A DNA stretch of 64,000 bases from Burkholderia mayonis. Lineage in GTDB: Bacteria; Pseudomonadota; Gammaproteobacteria; Burkholderiales; Burkholderiaceae. Shown here piece after piece: positions 48,590 through 57,411 of the stretch. The notes beneath the pieces were generated by a model. The model did not search any database. It saw only the letters and a list, made by a program, of their open reading frames with translations, and was not told the origin of the DNA. Made by a program: the position numbers and the translations under genes. Location of the stretch: positions 1,612,001 to 1,676,000 of the forward strand of contig NZ_CP013387.1 in assembly GCF_001523745.2 (NCBI RefSeq), written 5' to 3'. The stretch's first letter is position 1; every line of letters starts with the position of its first letter.

Positions 48590-50827
48590 TCAGGCGGTTT
48601 TCAGCTGGCTGCCGACCGGCAGCTTGCGCAGGCGCTTGCCGGTCGCCGCGTAGATCGCGTTCGCGAGCGCGGCGGCGAGCGCCGCCGTGCCCGGCTCGCC
48701 GATCCCGCCCGGCGCTTCGGCGCTCTTCACGATCAGCACGTCGATCTGCGGCGTCTGATCGATCCGCAGCATCCGGTAGTCGGTGAAGTTGCTCTGCTCG
48801 ACACGGCCGTCCTTGATCGTGATCTCGCCGTACAGCGCGCCCGTGATCCCGAAGATGATGCCGCCCTGCATCTGCGCCTCGATCGTGTCCGGGTTCACGA
48901 CCATCCCGCAGTCGACCGCGCAGACGACGCGCTTCACGCTCACCTCGCCGCCGTCGATGGCCACATCCGCGACCATCGAGACGAAGCTGCCGAACGCATG
49001 CATCACCGACACGCCGCGCCCCTGCCCCTTCGGCAGCGCCGCGCCCCAACCCGCCGCCTTCGCCGCGACGTCGAGCACGTTGCGCGCGCGCGGCGACTGG
49101 CCGAGCAGCGCGCGCCGGTATTGCACCGGATCGGTCTTCGCCTGCGCGGCGAGCTCGTCGATGAAACTCTCGACGACGAACGTGCCGCGCGTCGGCCCGA
49201 CGCCGCGCCAGAACGCGGTCGGCACGTGGCGCGGCTCCTGTCGAACGTAGTCGACGAGCTGGTTCGGCAGCTCGTACGGCAGCTCGGCGGACACGTCGAC
49301 CGCGTCCGGATCGACGCCGTTCTTCATCGCGGGCGGCGCGAAGCGCGCGATGATCGACGAGCCGACGATCCGGTGCCGCCACGCGATCGGCTTGCCGTTC
49401 GCGTCGAGCCCCGCCGAAATCCGGTCGTAATAGTACGGCCGGTACATGTCGTGGCGGATATCTTCTTCGCGGGTCCAGACGACCTTCACCGGCGCGCTCA
49501 CTTGCTTCGCGATCTTGACCGCCTGCCGCACCATGTCGGTCTCGAGCCGCCGGCCGAAGCCGCCGCCCAACAGATGGTTGTGCAGAACGATCTTGCCGGC
49601 CGGCAGGCCCGTCACGCGCGCCGCCGCATCGACCGCCCGCGTCGGCACCTGTGTGCCCGTCCAGATCTCGCAGCCGTCCGGCCGCACGTGCACCGTGCAA
49701 TTCACGGGCTCCATCGTCGCGTGCGCGAGCAACGGCTGCTCGTAGACCGCGTCGACGCGCGTCTTCGCGTCCGCGAACGCGCGCTCGACATCGCCGTCCT
49801 TGCGCGCGACCGCGCCTTGGCCGTCGGCCGCACGCGCGAGATCGGCGACGATGTCCTTCGTCGACACGCGCGCGCCCGCGCCCTCGTTCCACTGGATTTG
49901 CAACGCCGCCGCGCCGCGTTTGGCGGCCCACGTGTGAGCGCCGACGACCGCGACCGCGTCGTCGGCGATGACGACCTGCCGTACGCCCGGCACCTGCCTT
50001 GCCGCGCGATCGTCGACGTGCGCGACCGTGCCGCCGAACACCGGACTGTTGACGATCGCCGCATACAGCATGCCCGGCACGCGCACGTCGAGCCCGAACT
50101 GCGCGGTGCCGTCGACTTTCTCCGGCGAATCGAGCCGCTTGACCGGCTTGCCGATCAGCTTGAAGTTCTCGGGCTTCTTCAGCGCGACGTCCTTCGGCGC
50201 CGGCAGCTTCGCCGCCGAATCCACGAGCTGCCCATACGACGCGCGCCGCCCGCTCGGCGGGTGCCGCACCTCGCCGCCTTCCGCGACGCACGACGCCGGA
50301 TCGACCTTCCATTGCTGCGCGGCCGCGGTGACGAGCAGCACGCGCGCGATCGCGCCCACGCGGCGCATCGGCTCCCACGCGAAACGGATCGACGTCGAAC
50401 CGCCCGTCAGCTGACCGCCCACCAGCGGATCGAAGAACAGCTTCCCGTCCGGCGGCGCGTGCTCGAGCGTCACGCTCGACAGCGGCACTTCCAGTTCCTC
50501 GGCGATCAGCATCGGAATCGACGTGTAGACGCCCTGCCCCATCTCGACCTTCGGCATCACGAGCGTGACCTTGCCCGCGCGGTCGATCTGCACGAACGCG
50601 TTCGGCGCGAACACGCCGCTCTGCGGCGTCTCGACCGCGTCGCCGCCGATCACCGTGCGGCGCGCGTCGCCGCCCGCGGCGGGCACGCTGAAGCCCAGCA
50701 GCAGGCCGCCGCCCGCCGCCGCGCCGAGCGTCACCCCGAATTTCAGGAAAGTACGGCGCGACACGCCCGCACCGCCCGCCGCTTCGGCGGCGAGCGCGTT
50801 GCCCGCTTCGATCAGTCCGCGCGACAT
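48590..50827 (-). CDS. Molybdopterin-binding subunit, isoquinoline 1-oxidoreductase-like, Tat-exported
   Basis: Xanthine-dehydrogenase-family large subunit of 745 residues. The N-terminus has a twin-arginine signal (SRRTFLKFGVTLGAAAGG), so the folded Mo-protein is exported. Family blocks: VTLVMPKVEMGQGVYTSIPM, GGSTSIRFAWEPMRRVGA, GGGFGRRLETDMVRQA and GGIGEPGTAALAAALANAI with the catalytic glutamate. Substrate (N-heterocycle or aldehyde) cannot be decided from sequence. With the 2Fe-2S subunit and cytochrome c it forms a three-subunit periplasmic hydroxylase. Confidence 0.88.
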   Translation of the reverse strand: MSRGLIEAGNALAAEAAGGAGVSRRTFLKFGVTLGAAAGGGLLLGFSVPAAGGDARRTVIGGDAVETPQSGVFAPNAFVQIDRAGKVTLVMPKVEMGQGVYTSIPMLIAEELEVPLSSVTLEHAPPDGKLFFDPLVGGQLTGGSTSIRFAWEPMRRVGAIARVLLVTAAAQQWKVDPASCVAEGGEVRHPPSGRRASYGQLVDSAAKLPAPKDVALKKPENFKLIGKPVKRLDSPEKVDGTAQFGLDVRVPGMLYAAIVNSPVFGGTVAHVDDRAARQVPGVRQVVIADDAVAVVGAHTWAAKRGAAALQIQWNEGAGARVSTKDIVADLARAADGQGAVARKDGDVERAFADAKTRVDAVYEQPLLAHATMEPVNCTVHVRPDGCEIWTGTQVPTRAVDAAARVTGLPAGKIVLHNHLLGGGFGRRLETDMVRQAVKIAKQVSAPVKVVWTREEDIRHDMYRPYYYDRISAGLDANGKPIAWRHRIVGSSIIARFAPPAMKNGVDPDAVDVSAELPYELPNQLVDYVRQEPRHVPTAFWRGVGPTRGTFVVESFIDELAAQAKTDPVQYRRALLGQSPRARNVLDVAAKAAGWGAALPKGQGRGVSVMHAFGSFVSMVADVAIDGGEVSVKRVVCAVDCGMVVNPDTIEAQMQGGIIFGITGALYGEITIKDGRVEQSNFTDYRMLRIDQTPQIDVLIVKSAEAPGGIGEPGTAALAAALANAIYAATGKRLRKLPVGSQLKTA

Positions 50828-50828
50828 G

Positions 50829-51284
50829 TCAGGCCTCCTTGGCGGCGTGCTTGATCGCCGCGCGAATCCGGTTGTAGGTGCCGCAGCGACAGACGTTGCC
50901 CGTCATCGCCGCATCGATGTCCGCGTCATCGGGATCGGGATTCGACGCGAGCAGCGCCGCCGCGGCCATCACCTGGCCCGACTGGCAATAGCCGCACTGC
51001 ACGACGTCGAGTTCGCGCCACGCCTGCTGGACCTTACGGCCGGCGGGCGTCGCGCCGACCGCCTCGATCGTCGTGATCTTCTTGCCGCCGATCGCGGCGA
51101 CGGGCAGCACGCACGAGCGCACCGCGACGCCGTCGAGATGCACCGTGCACGCGCCGCATTGCGCGATGCCGCAGCCGAACTTCGTGCCGGTGAGGCCGAC
51201 CAGGTCGCGCAGCACCCAGAGGAGCGGCATGTCGGCGGGCGCGTCGACCGTATGGGTTGCGCCGTTGATGTTGAGCGTGATCAT
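50829..51284 (-). CDS. 2Fe-2S subunit of the molybdenum hydroxylase
   Basis: Protein of 151 residues with both clusters of the xanthine-oxidase family: the plant-type site ([16 protein letters not shown], then SCVLP) and the helical site ([21 protein letters not shown]). Start ATG at 51284, giving [16 protein letters not shown]; a longer frame upstream lacks support. It stops 1 bp before the Mo subunit begins. It carries electrons from the Mo centre to the cytochrome and, lacking a signal peptide, probably rides out with the Tat-signalled partner. Confidence 0.92.
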   Translation of the reverse strand: MITLNINGATHTVDAPADMPLLWVLRDLVGLTGTKFGCGIAQCGACTVHLDGVAVRSCVLPVAAIGGKKITTIEAVGATPAGRKVQQAWRELDVVQCGYCQSGQVMAAAALLASNPDPDDADIDAAMTGNVCRCGTYNRIRAAIKHAAKEA

Positions 51285-51522
51285 GTGGGGGCCTAATGTG
51301 AGTAATGGCGATCGGCGCCCCGTGCGGAAGCGCCGCTTCAACCTTCCGTCGATGCCGACATGCGTCGACGCGCGCGATCGGCCTGGCGCGTGCCGGAGGG
51401 GACGCCGACAAGTTTAGGACGCGCGGTTGCGCTTCGGATACCCCAATTCCGTTGATACATTGTCAAGTTTTGCTAATGACGACGCGCGGCAACGATGCGC
51501 GGCCGTGCCGCGCGCCGCACCG

Positions 51523-51906
51523 TCACGGCGCGTCGGGCCCGACGAGCTTGCCGAGGCTCTTCCCGTCGAGCCGTCCGATGAGCGCCTGCGGCGCCGCTTC
51601 GAGCCCTTCGGCGACGTCCTCGCGCAGCGTCACCTTGCCCTGCGCGACCCACTCGCGCATTTCCTTCAGGAATGCCGGATAAACGTCCGCATAGTGATCG
51701 AGAATGATGAAGCCCTGCATCTTGACCCGCTTGCGCAGCAGGATGGACGTCAATTGCGGCAGCCGGTTCGGCCCCGGCGGCAACGCGCTGTCGTTGTAAT
51801 GCGCGATCAGTCCGCAAACGGGCGCCCGCGCGCCGACGTTCAGCAGCGGCGGCACCGCGTCGAACACCGCGCCGTCGTCGTCAGGAAACGAAAGGCAGTC
51901 ATCCAA
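51523..51906 (-). pseudogene. C-terminal fragment of an NADP-dependent MDR oxidoreductase (CurA/PTGR-like)
   Basis: The readable part begins around VFDAVPPLLNVGARAPVCGL and continues IAHYNDSALPPGPNRLPQL, VKMQGFIILDHYADVYPAFL and DVAEGLEAAPQALIGRLDG. This is the last third of the zinc-free quinone-oxidoreductase/prostaglandin-reductase family. The catalytic and most of the nucleotide-binding domain (about 220 residues) is missing upstream, so the gene is broken. Confidence 0.75.
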
Positions 51907-51976
51907 AACGATCCGGCACGGCGCAGACCGGCTTCAGGCGATCCGCGCCGCACCGTATGCGTATGAAAAGAGCGCG

Positions 51977-52309
51977 TCAGGCTCGCGCGACGACGTCGAC
52001 GCGCAACGCTTCGCCGCCGGCCGCGATCGCGAGCAGGCGGTCGACGTTCGGATGCGCGCCCGGACGGTTGCGCGCATCGGCGGTATGCTCGGCGAACACC
52101 GCGAGACCGTGCTCGGCGGCCTTCGCGTCGAGCGTGCCGAACGCCTGACGAAGATAGTGATACACCGCCAACGAGCCCTGCTTGCCCGGCATGTTCTCGA
52201 TGCTCGCCACCACGGCGTCGTTGCCGTCGACCAGATCGATGCGCTCGACGCCGTCGATGGCGGGCAATTGGGCGAGGTTGTCCTTGAATACGTTGGTCGG
52301 CTGAATCAC
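51977..52309 (-). CDS. DUF2322-like protein
   Basis: Small protein of 110 residues. The GTG at 52309 has GGAG nine bases upstream and gives MIQPTNVFKDNLAQLPAIDG. The sequence resembles the DUF2322 family by memory of its opening and of the LAVYHYLRQAFGTLDAKA block; function unknown. No signal peptide or metal motif is evident. The C-terminal ADARNRPGAHPNVDRLLA segment is polar with two histidines. Confidence 0.6.
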   Translation of the reverse strand: MIQPTNVFKDNLAQLPAIDGVERIDLVDGNDAVVASIENMPGKQGSLAVYHYLRQAFGTLDAKAAEHGLAVFAEHTADARNRPGAHPNVDRLLAIAAGGEALRVDVVARA

Positions 52310-52517
52310 TGATGACGCTCCGTCTGGTCGGGGATGAGTTTGGCGGGGCATATCTTAGCCGATCGATGACCAGGCATCGCTTCGAGAGGCGTGGCACCCG
52401 GCCGCCTTTGCGCGAAGCCGGCGCCCGGGACCGCCTCCCGGGCGGGCATTCATCGTTGCAACCGCCGATTCGCGGGATGAACAGCGGATGCGAAACGGGC
52501 AAAGCCCGTCCCCCGGA

Positions 52518-53264
52518 TCACCGCAAGCCGCCGCTCGCAATCAGGTGCTCGCCCGTCAGCCATCGAGCATCGTCCGATGCAAGAAACACTGCGATCGACG
52601 CGATGTCGTCCGGTTGGCCCAAGCGGCCGAGCGGCGTCTGGCCGATTGCGGATGCTTCGAGGTCCGACCCGATGATGCCCGCGCTGTGCGTGCCTTCGGT
52701 GACCACCATGCCCGGATTGATGGCGTTCACGCGGATCTTCCTCGGACCCAGTTCGCGCGCGAGCACGCCGGTGATCGCGTCCACGGCGCCTTTCGTCCCG
52801 CTATATACCGCACTTGCCGGCGGCGTGATGCGGGTCACGACCGAGCTGACGTTGATGATGCTCGCGCCCTCGCCGAGGTGCTTCACGGCCGCCTGCGTGG
52901 TGAGCAGCAGGCCGAACACGTTCGTGTCGAACTGTCTGCGGAAATGCGCTTCGGTGATCTCTTCGATCGGCGCGAACGCGTAGACGCCGGAATTGTTGAC
53001 GAGAATGTCGAGGCGGCCATACGTTTCGATGGCGGCGTCGACGATGCGTTGCGCGTCGGCGGCTTTCGACACGTCGCCCGCGACCGCAACCGCCTTGCCG
53101 TTCGCCGCGGCGATCTCGGCCACGACGGCATCGGCGCCCGCCTTGCTGCTCGCGTAGTTGACGACGACGGACGCCCCCTCCGCCGCGAGCGCTTTGGCGA
53201 TCGCGGCTCCGATACCCTTGGATCCGCCCGTGACGACAGCCACCTTACCTGCAAGCTTGCTCAT
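52518..53264 (-). CDS. Short-chain dehydrogenase/reductase (SDR)
   Basis: Classical SDR of 248 residues. The nucleotide site is VVTGGSKGIGAAIAKAL, with NNSG (ILVNNSGVYAF) and the catalytic Ser and Tyr-x-x-x-Lys (INVSSVVTR, YSGTKGAVDA). Start ATG at 53264 with AAGGGA upstream. It is of the 3-oxoacyl-ACP-reductase-like/glucose-dehydrogenase-like general type; substrate unknown. It stands alone and is divergent from the DUF3348 operon. Confidence 0.9.
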   Translation of the reverse strand: MSKLAGKVAVVTGGSKGIGAAIAKALAAEGASVVVNYASSKAGADAVVAEIAAANGKAVAVAGDVSKAADAQRIVDAAIETYGRLDILVNNSGVYAFAPIEEITEAHFRRQFDTNVFGLLLTTQAAVKHLGEGASIINVSSVVTRITPPASAVYSGTKGAVDAITGVLARELGPRKIRVNAINPGMVVTEGTHSAGIIGSDLEASAIGQTPLGRLGQPDDIASIAVFLASDDARWLTGEHLIASGGLR

Positions 53265-53667
53265 GATCTTTCCCTTGGCAAAAGTTCGTACATTTCGGAG
53301 AACCGGCGATTTTCCCGACGCCATCGACCGGCGATAAAAGGAATGTAGACGCCCCGCGCGTGCCGATAAAGCGGCACGACGCGAATTGAGTTGCGTGATG
53401 AGCCGAACAATCGACAATGCAAGTCGAATCACGAAATGATCGGCGGTGCCGTGCGCATCGACGATCGGCGTCGCACAGAACGGCGGCGCCTTCCGACAAG
53501 CCGGAAAACGAACGGCGACATGACGCTGCCTCGACGGAGGCGATGGCCGCTTCAGCCGATTTCCGCCCCCATCCGGCCGGCATCTGCCCTTGCTCGTTCG
53601 AGAACTGCCGGCCCTCCCCCCGCCAACGTGTAAACTGCTGCCTTTTTTTGACACGGACACTCGTGGC
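53265..53667. other. Divergent spacer between the SDR gene and the DUF3348 operon
   Basis: 403 bp with no gene. It must contain both promoters. A run of Ts followed by TTGACA at 53642-53652 is only about 15 bp before the DUF3348 start, too close to serve as a -35 for it. Confidence 0.45.
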
Positions 53668-54426
53668 ATGGTGCAAGTCCCGCAACGTAGAGCGCTCGGC
53701 GGCCCGACGCTGATCCGCTTGCTTGCCCGCCTGGCGGACGCCGACGTTCCGGAATCCAGGCAATCGCTGTCGGACCGGCTGAGCCAATGGCTCGCCTGGA
53801 CCGACGCGATCGCGCTGTCCTCGGCGCTGAGCATGAGTCCGCCCGTCGGCGGCGGCGCGCGCGCCGGCGGCGGCGCCGACGCGGACAGCGTCGGCGTGCG
53901 CGTGCGCGCGTCGCTCGCCAAGGCGATCGCCCGCACCGGCGCGTTCGCCGCCGGACGCGACAGCGCCGCGCCGGCCGCCGCCCGGGATGCGTCCGCGGAC
54001 GCGCCGATCGATTTCACGCTCTTTCGTCACGACTATCTGTCGATGCAGCAGGCGATGGAGATGGAAATCGGCGACTTGCGCGGCCGTCTGCGGCAGATGA
54101 TGGCCGCCCGAACGCCCGCGCTCGCCCGGCTCGCGGTGCTCGACGCGACGATGGAGCGCGCGCTGGCCGCGCGCGAGCGAAATCTGCTGGCGTCCGTGCC
54201 CAAGCTGCTCGGCACGTACTTCGAGCGCTTGCGCCAGGCCGGGCAGCAGGGGCTGGCCGACGTCGAAGCAAAAGCGGAAGCCAAGGAAGCCGCCGCAGCA
54301 GTCGCAGTCGCATCGAGCGCGTGGCTCGAAGCGTTCCGCAAGGATATGCAGAGCGTGCTGCTCGCCGAGCTAGAAGTTCGTTTTCAACCGGTCGAAGGGC
54401 TGCTCGCCGCCCTTCGCGCTCGCTAA
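53668..54426 (+). CDS. DUF3348 family protein, first gene of a motor-like operon
   Basis: Cytoplasmic protein of 252 residues, start ATG at 53668. Residues 15-50 are a conserved helical block (LIRLLARLADADVPESRQ, LSQWLAWTDAIALS). A variable glycine/alanine-rich stretch follows, then a helical C-terminal half from about 120 (FRHDYLSMQQAMEMEIGDLR, MERALAARERNLLASVPKLL, ADVEAKAEAKEAAAAVAV). No membrane segment. It precedes the MotA/ExbB-like gene by 10 bp, and in Burkholderiales this family is found with the same three partners. Function unknown; inferred cytoplasmic accessory of the membrane complex. Confidence 0.8.
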   Translation: MVQVPQRRALGGPTLIRLLARLADADVPESRQSLSDRLSQWLAWTDAIALSSALSMSPPVGGGARAGGGADADSVGVRVRASLAKAIARTGAFAAGRDSAAPAAARDASADAPIDFTLFRHDYLSMQQAMEMEIGDLRGRLRQMMAARTPALARLAVLDATMERALAARERNLLASVPKLLGTYFERLRQAGQQGLADVEAKAEAKEAAAAVAVASSAWLEAFRKDMQSVLLAELEVRFQPVEGLLAALRAR

Positions 54427-54436
54427 CCGGGACCCC

Positions 54437-56773
54437 ATGTCCAGATATCACGTCAATCTCGCTGTCTTTTTCGCCGGTCTCGCGGCCGTCTGCTGGATCG
54501 GCGCCGGCTATGCCGTGTCGAATCCGCTGGCGCTCGCCGTCACGATGGCGATCGCCGCCTGCTATCTCGCCGGCGCATTCGAGCTGCGTCGCTATCAGCA
54601 GGCCACCGCCACGCTCGTGCGCGCGGTCGCGAACCTGTCCGAACCGCCGTCCGGATTGGGCGTCTGGCTCGATCGACTGGACCCGAGCCTGCGCAACGCC
54701 GTGCGCTTGCGCATCGAGGGCGAGCGCGTCGCGCTGCCGGGGCCCGCGCTGACGCCGTATCTGGTCGGCCTGCTCGTGCTGCTCGGCATGCTGGGCACCC
54801 TCCTCGGCATGGTCATGACGCTCAGGGGCACCGGCGCGGCGCTGGAGAGCGCGACGGACTTGCAGGCGATCCGCGCATCGCTGGCGGCGCCGGTCAAGGG
54901 GCTCGGATTCGCGTTCGGCACGTCGATCGCGGGCGTGTCCACGTCCGCGATGCTGGGCCTCCTCTCCGCGCTCGGCAGACGCGAGCGGCTCCACGCGGCG
55001 CAGGCGCTCGACGCGAAGATCGCGACGACGCTGCGCATCCACTCGCACGCCCATCAGCGCGAAGAAACCTTCAAGCTCCTGCAGCGGCAGGCCGAAGCGA
55101 TGCCCACGCTGGTCGATCGGCTGCAGACGATGATGACGACGCTCGAGCGGCAGAGCATCGCGTCGGCCGATCGGCAGATCGCCGGCCAGCAAGCGTTCCT
55201 CGGCAAGGCGGAGGAGACATACGCCCGCCTCGCTTCGTCGGTCGGCCAGTCGTTGAAGGACAGCGTCGCCGAAAGCGCGCGCGTCGCCGGCGCGGCGCTG
55301 CAACCGGTCATGGAAACCACGATGGCGGGTCTCGCGCGCGAGACGGCCGCGCTGCACGACGCTGTCTCGCATGCGGTGCAGCGGCAACTGGATGGCCTGT
55401 CGGCCGGCTTCCAGGCGGCGGCCACGAACGTCGCCGACATCTGGAGCAAGGCGCTGGCCGAGCATCAGCGCTCGAGCGACGCGCTCGCGCAACGCCTGCA
55501 TGGCTCGGCGGATCGGTTCGTCGAATCGTTCGAGAAGCGTTCGGCGGGCCTGCTGGACGGCGTCTCGGCGCGGCTGGACGCGACGGCGGGCAACGTGTCG
55601 GCGGCATGGAACGACGCGCTGTCGCGGCAGGAACACGCCAACGAGAAGCTGGCCGAGCGCAATCGGCAAGCGCTGGAGGCGGCCGCCGCGACTTTCGAGC
55701 GACATTCGGCGGCGCTGCTGCGCACGGTGGATCAATCGCATGCGGATTTGCAGACGGAACTCGCGTCGCGCGACGAGCAACGCTTGGCCGCCTGGACCGA
55801 TGCGCTCGCGTCGATGGCCGCCAAGCTCGGCAACGAATGGGAACAAACGAGCGCACACGCCGCAGCCCGCCAGCAGGCAATCTGCGACGCGCTCGCGCAG
55901 ACCTCGCGCGACATCTCGACCCAAGCCGCGACCTTCGAACAGCACTCCGCTTCGCTGCTGCGTGTGGTGAGCCAGTCTCATTCGGATTTGCAAACAGAAC
56001 TCGCGTCGCGCGACGAGCAACGCTTGAGTGCCTGGACCGATGCGCTCGCGTCGATGGCCGCCAAGCTCGGCAACGAATGGGAACAAACGAGCGCACACGC
56101 CGCAGCCCGCCAGCAGGCAATCTGCGACGCGCTCGCGCAGACCGCACGCGACATCTCCGCCCAAACGCAAGCGCACGCGAGCGACACGATTGCCGAGATC
56201 TCCCGGCTCGTGCAGGCCGCGTCGGAAGCGCCCAAGGCCGCGGCCGAGGTCGTCGCCGAGCTGCGCCAGAAGTTGTCCGACAGCATGGTCCGCGACACCG
56301 CGATGCTCGAAGAGCGCAGCCGGCTGCTCGCGACGCTCGACACCCTCCTCGACGCAGTCGACCACGCGTCGACCAAGCAACGCTCGGCCGTCGATGCACT
56401 CGTTTCGACGTCCGCCGAGCTCCTGCAGCGCGTCGGCGCCCGGTTCACGGACATGGTCGACGCCGGGACCGGCAAGCTCGGCGCCGTCGCCGCGCAAGTC
56501 ACCGGCAGCGCCGTCGAGGTCGCGAGCCTCGGCGAAGCGTTCGGCGCGGCGGTCCAGTCGTTCGGCGAATCGAACGACAAGCTCGTCGCGCACCTGCAGC
56601 GCATCGAAGCCGCGCTCGACAAGTCGCTCGCCCGCAGCGACGAGCAGCTCGCCTATTACGTCGCGCAGGCGCGCGAAGTCATCGACCTGAGCATGATGTC
56701 GCAGAGGCAGATCATCGAAGACCTGCAGCGCGTCGCCGGTCAGCGGGCGTCCGCCGGAGCCGAAGCGGCATGA
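54437..56773 (+). CDS. DUF802 protein: MotA/ExbB/ZorA-like membrane subunit with very long helical tail
   Basis: Protein of 778 residues. Four predicted membrane segments at about 7-27, 29-48, 107-127 and 157-178. The last two carry the pattern of MotA/TolQ/ExbB channels: LGMLGTLLGMVMTLRG and GFAFGTSIAGVSTSAMLGL. Residues 185-765 are an almost uninterrupted helical, presumably coiled-coil, cytoplasmic tail of alanine/glutamine/glutamate/serine-rich heptads, including a near-perfect 80-residue duplication (419-578). Its stop overlaps the start of the MotB/OmpA-like gene as ATGA. Architecture, partner and overlap resemble ZorA of Zorya, but no ZorC/D/E-type gene is beside it. Confidence 0.8.
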   Translation: MSRYHVNLAVFFAGLAAVCWIGAGYAVSNPLALAVTMAIAACYLAGAFELRRYQQATATLVRAVANLSEPPSGLGVWLDRLDPSLRNAVRLRIEGERVALPGPALTPYLVGLLVLLGMLGTLLGMVMTLRGTGAALESATDLQAIRASLAAPVKGLGFAFGTSIAGVSTSAMLGLLSALGRRERLHAAQALDAKIATTLRIHSHAHQREETFKLLQRQAEAMPTLVDRLQTMMTTLERQSIASADRQIAGQQAFLGKAEETYARLASSVGQSLKDSVAESARVAGAALQPVMETTMAGLARETAALHDAVSHAVQRQLDGLSAGFQAAATNVADIWSKALAEHQRSSDALAQRLHGSADRFVESFEKRSAGLLDGVSARLDATAGNVSAAWNDALSRQEHANEKLAERNRQALEAAAATFERHSAALLRTVDQSHADLQTELASRDEQRLAAWTDALASMAAKLGNEWEQTSAHAAARQQAICDALAQTSRDISTQAATFEQHSASLLRVVSQSHSDLQTELASRDEQRLSAWTDALASMAAKLGNEWEQTSAHAAARQQAICDALAQTARDISAQTQAHASDTIAEISRLVQAASEAPKAAAEVVAELRQKLSDSMVRDTAMLEERSRLLATLDTLLDAVDHASTKQRSAVDALVSTSAELLQRVGARFTDMVDAGTGKLGAVAAQVTGSAVEVASLGEAFGAAVQSFGESNDKLVAHLQRIEAALDKSLARSDEQLAYYVAQAREVIDLSMMSQRQIIEDLQRVAGQRASAGAEAA
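55691..56170 (+). repeat. Two tandem 240-bp repeats inside the DUF802 gene
   Basis: 55691-55930 and 55931-56170 align with exact period 240. The second half of the unit is identical over more than 100 bases (from about 55794), and the start of the unit is more diverged. Each encodes 80 residues with the blocks HSA(A/S)LLR, DLQTELASRDEQRL, WTDALASMAAKLGNEWEQTS and AARQQAICDALAQT. A recent, in-frame duplication lengthening the coiled-coil tail. Confidence 0.9.
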
Positions 56774-57411
56774 GCGACGAAATCGACGGCGGCATCGAGC
56801 AGACCGCGCCGATCTGGGCCGCGTTCGGCGACCTGATGTCGGTGCTGCTGGGCGCGTTCGTGCTGATCCTGGTCGGCGTGATCGGCGTGCAGTTGGAGCT
56901 CTCGTCGAAGCTCGACGCCGAGGTCAGGCAGCGGCAGATCGAAACGCAACGCCGCAAGACGCTCGAGCAGGCGTTGGCGGGACCGCTCGCGGCGGGACGC
57001 GTGACGCTCGTCGACGGGCGCATCGGCATCAGCGGCAGCGTGCTGTTCGCGCTGAATTCCGACGAGTTGCAGCCGGCGGGCCGCGATCTGCTGAAGAGCC
57101 TGGCGGGGCCGCTCGCCGCCTATCTCGAGACCAATCGCGAGATCCTGATGGTGAGCGGCTTCGCGGACGACCAGCAAGTACGCGCGGGCAACCGCCACTT
57201 CGCGGACAACTGGGAGCTGTCGGCAAAGCGTGCGCTGACGGTGACGCGTGCATTCATCGACGAAGGCGTGCCGGCGGCGTCGGTGTTTGCGGCCGCGTTC
57301 GGCTCCGAACAGCCAGTCAGTTCGAACTCGGACGACGAAGGACGCGCGAAGAACCGGCGCGTGGAGATCGCGCCGGTCCCGCGGCCGACGACGGGCGACG
57401 GGCGGCGGTGA
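56770..57411 (+). CDS. MotB/ZorB-like protein with OmpA peptidoglycan-binding domain
   Basis: Protein of 213 residues. A single N-terminal membrane helix at about 20-40 carries an aspartate at its start (AAFGDLMSVLLGAFVLILVG), equivalent to the proton- or sodium-binding Asp of MotB/ZorB. A linker helix follows, then a C-terminal OmpA/MotB domain (NWELSAKRALTVTRAFIDEG, FGSEQPVSSN, EGRAKNRRVEIAP) that grips peptidoglycan. The start overlaps the previous stop (ATGA), as for obligate membrane partners. It should assemble with the DUF802 protein into an ion-driven stator-like complex. Confidence 0.87.
   Translation: MSDEIDGGIEQTAPIWAAFGDLMSVLLGAFVLILVGVIGVQLELSSKLDAEVRQRQIETQRRKTLEQALAGPLAAGRVTLVDGRIGISGSVLFALNSDELQPAGRDLLKSLAGPLAAYLETNREILMVSGFADDQQVRAGNRHFADNWELSAKRALTVTRAFIDEGVPAASVFAAAFGSEQPVSSNSDDEGRAKNRRVEIAPVPRPTTGDGRR

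Noticed and set aside
53642..53652. TTGACA as the -35 box of the DUF3348 operon
   Set aside because: It is about 15 bp from the start codon, leaving no room for a -10 element, transcription start and ribosome site.
54014..56593. 859-codon open frame antisense to the DUF802 gene
   Set aside because: Arginine-rich product typical of the complementary strand of GC-rich genes; the sense frame has membrane helices, overlap with its partner and family identity.
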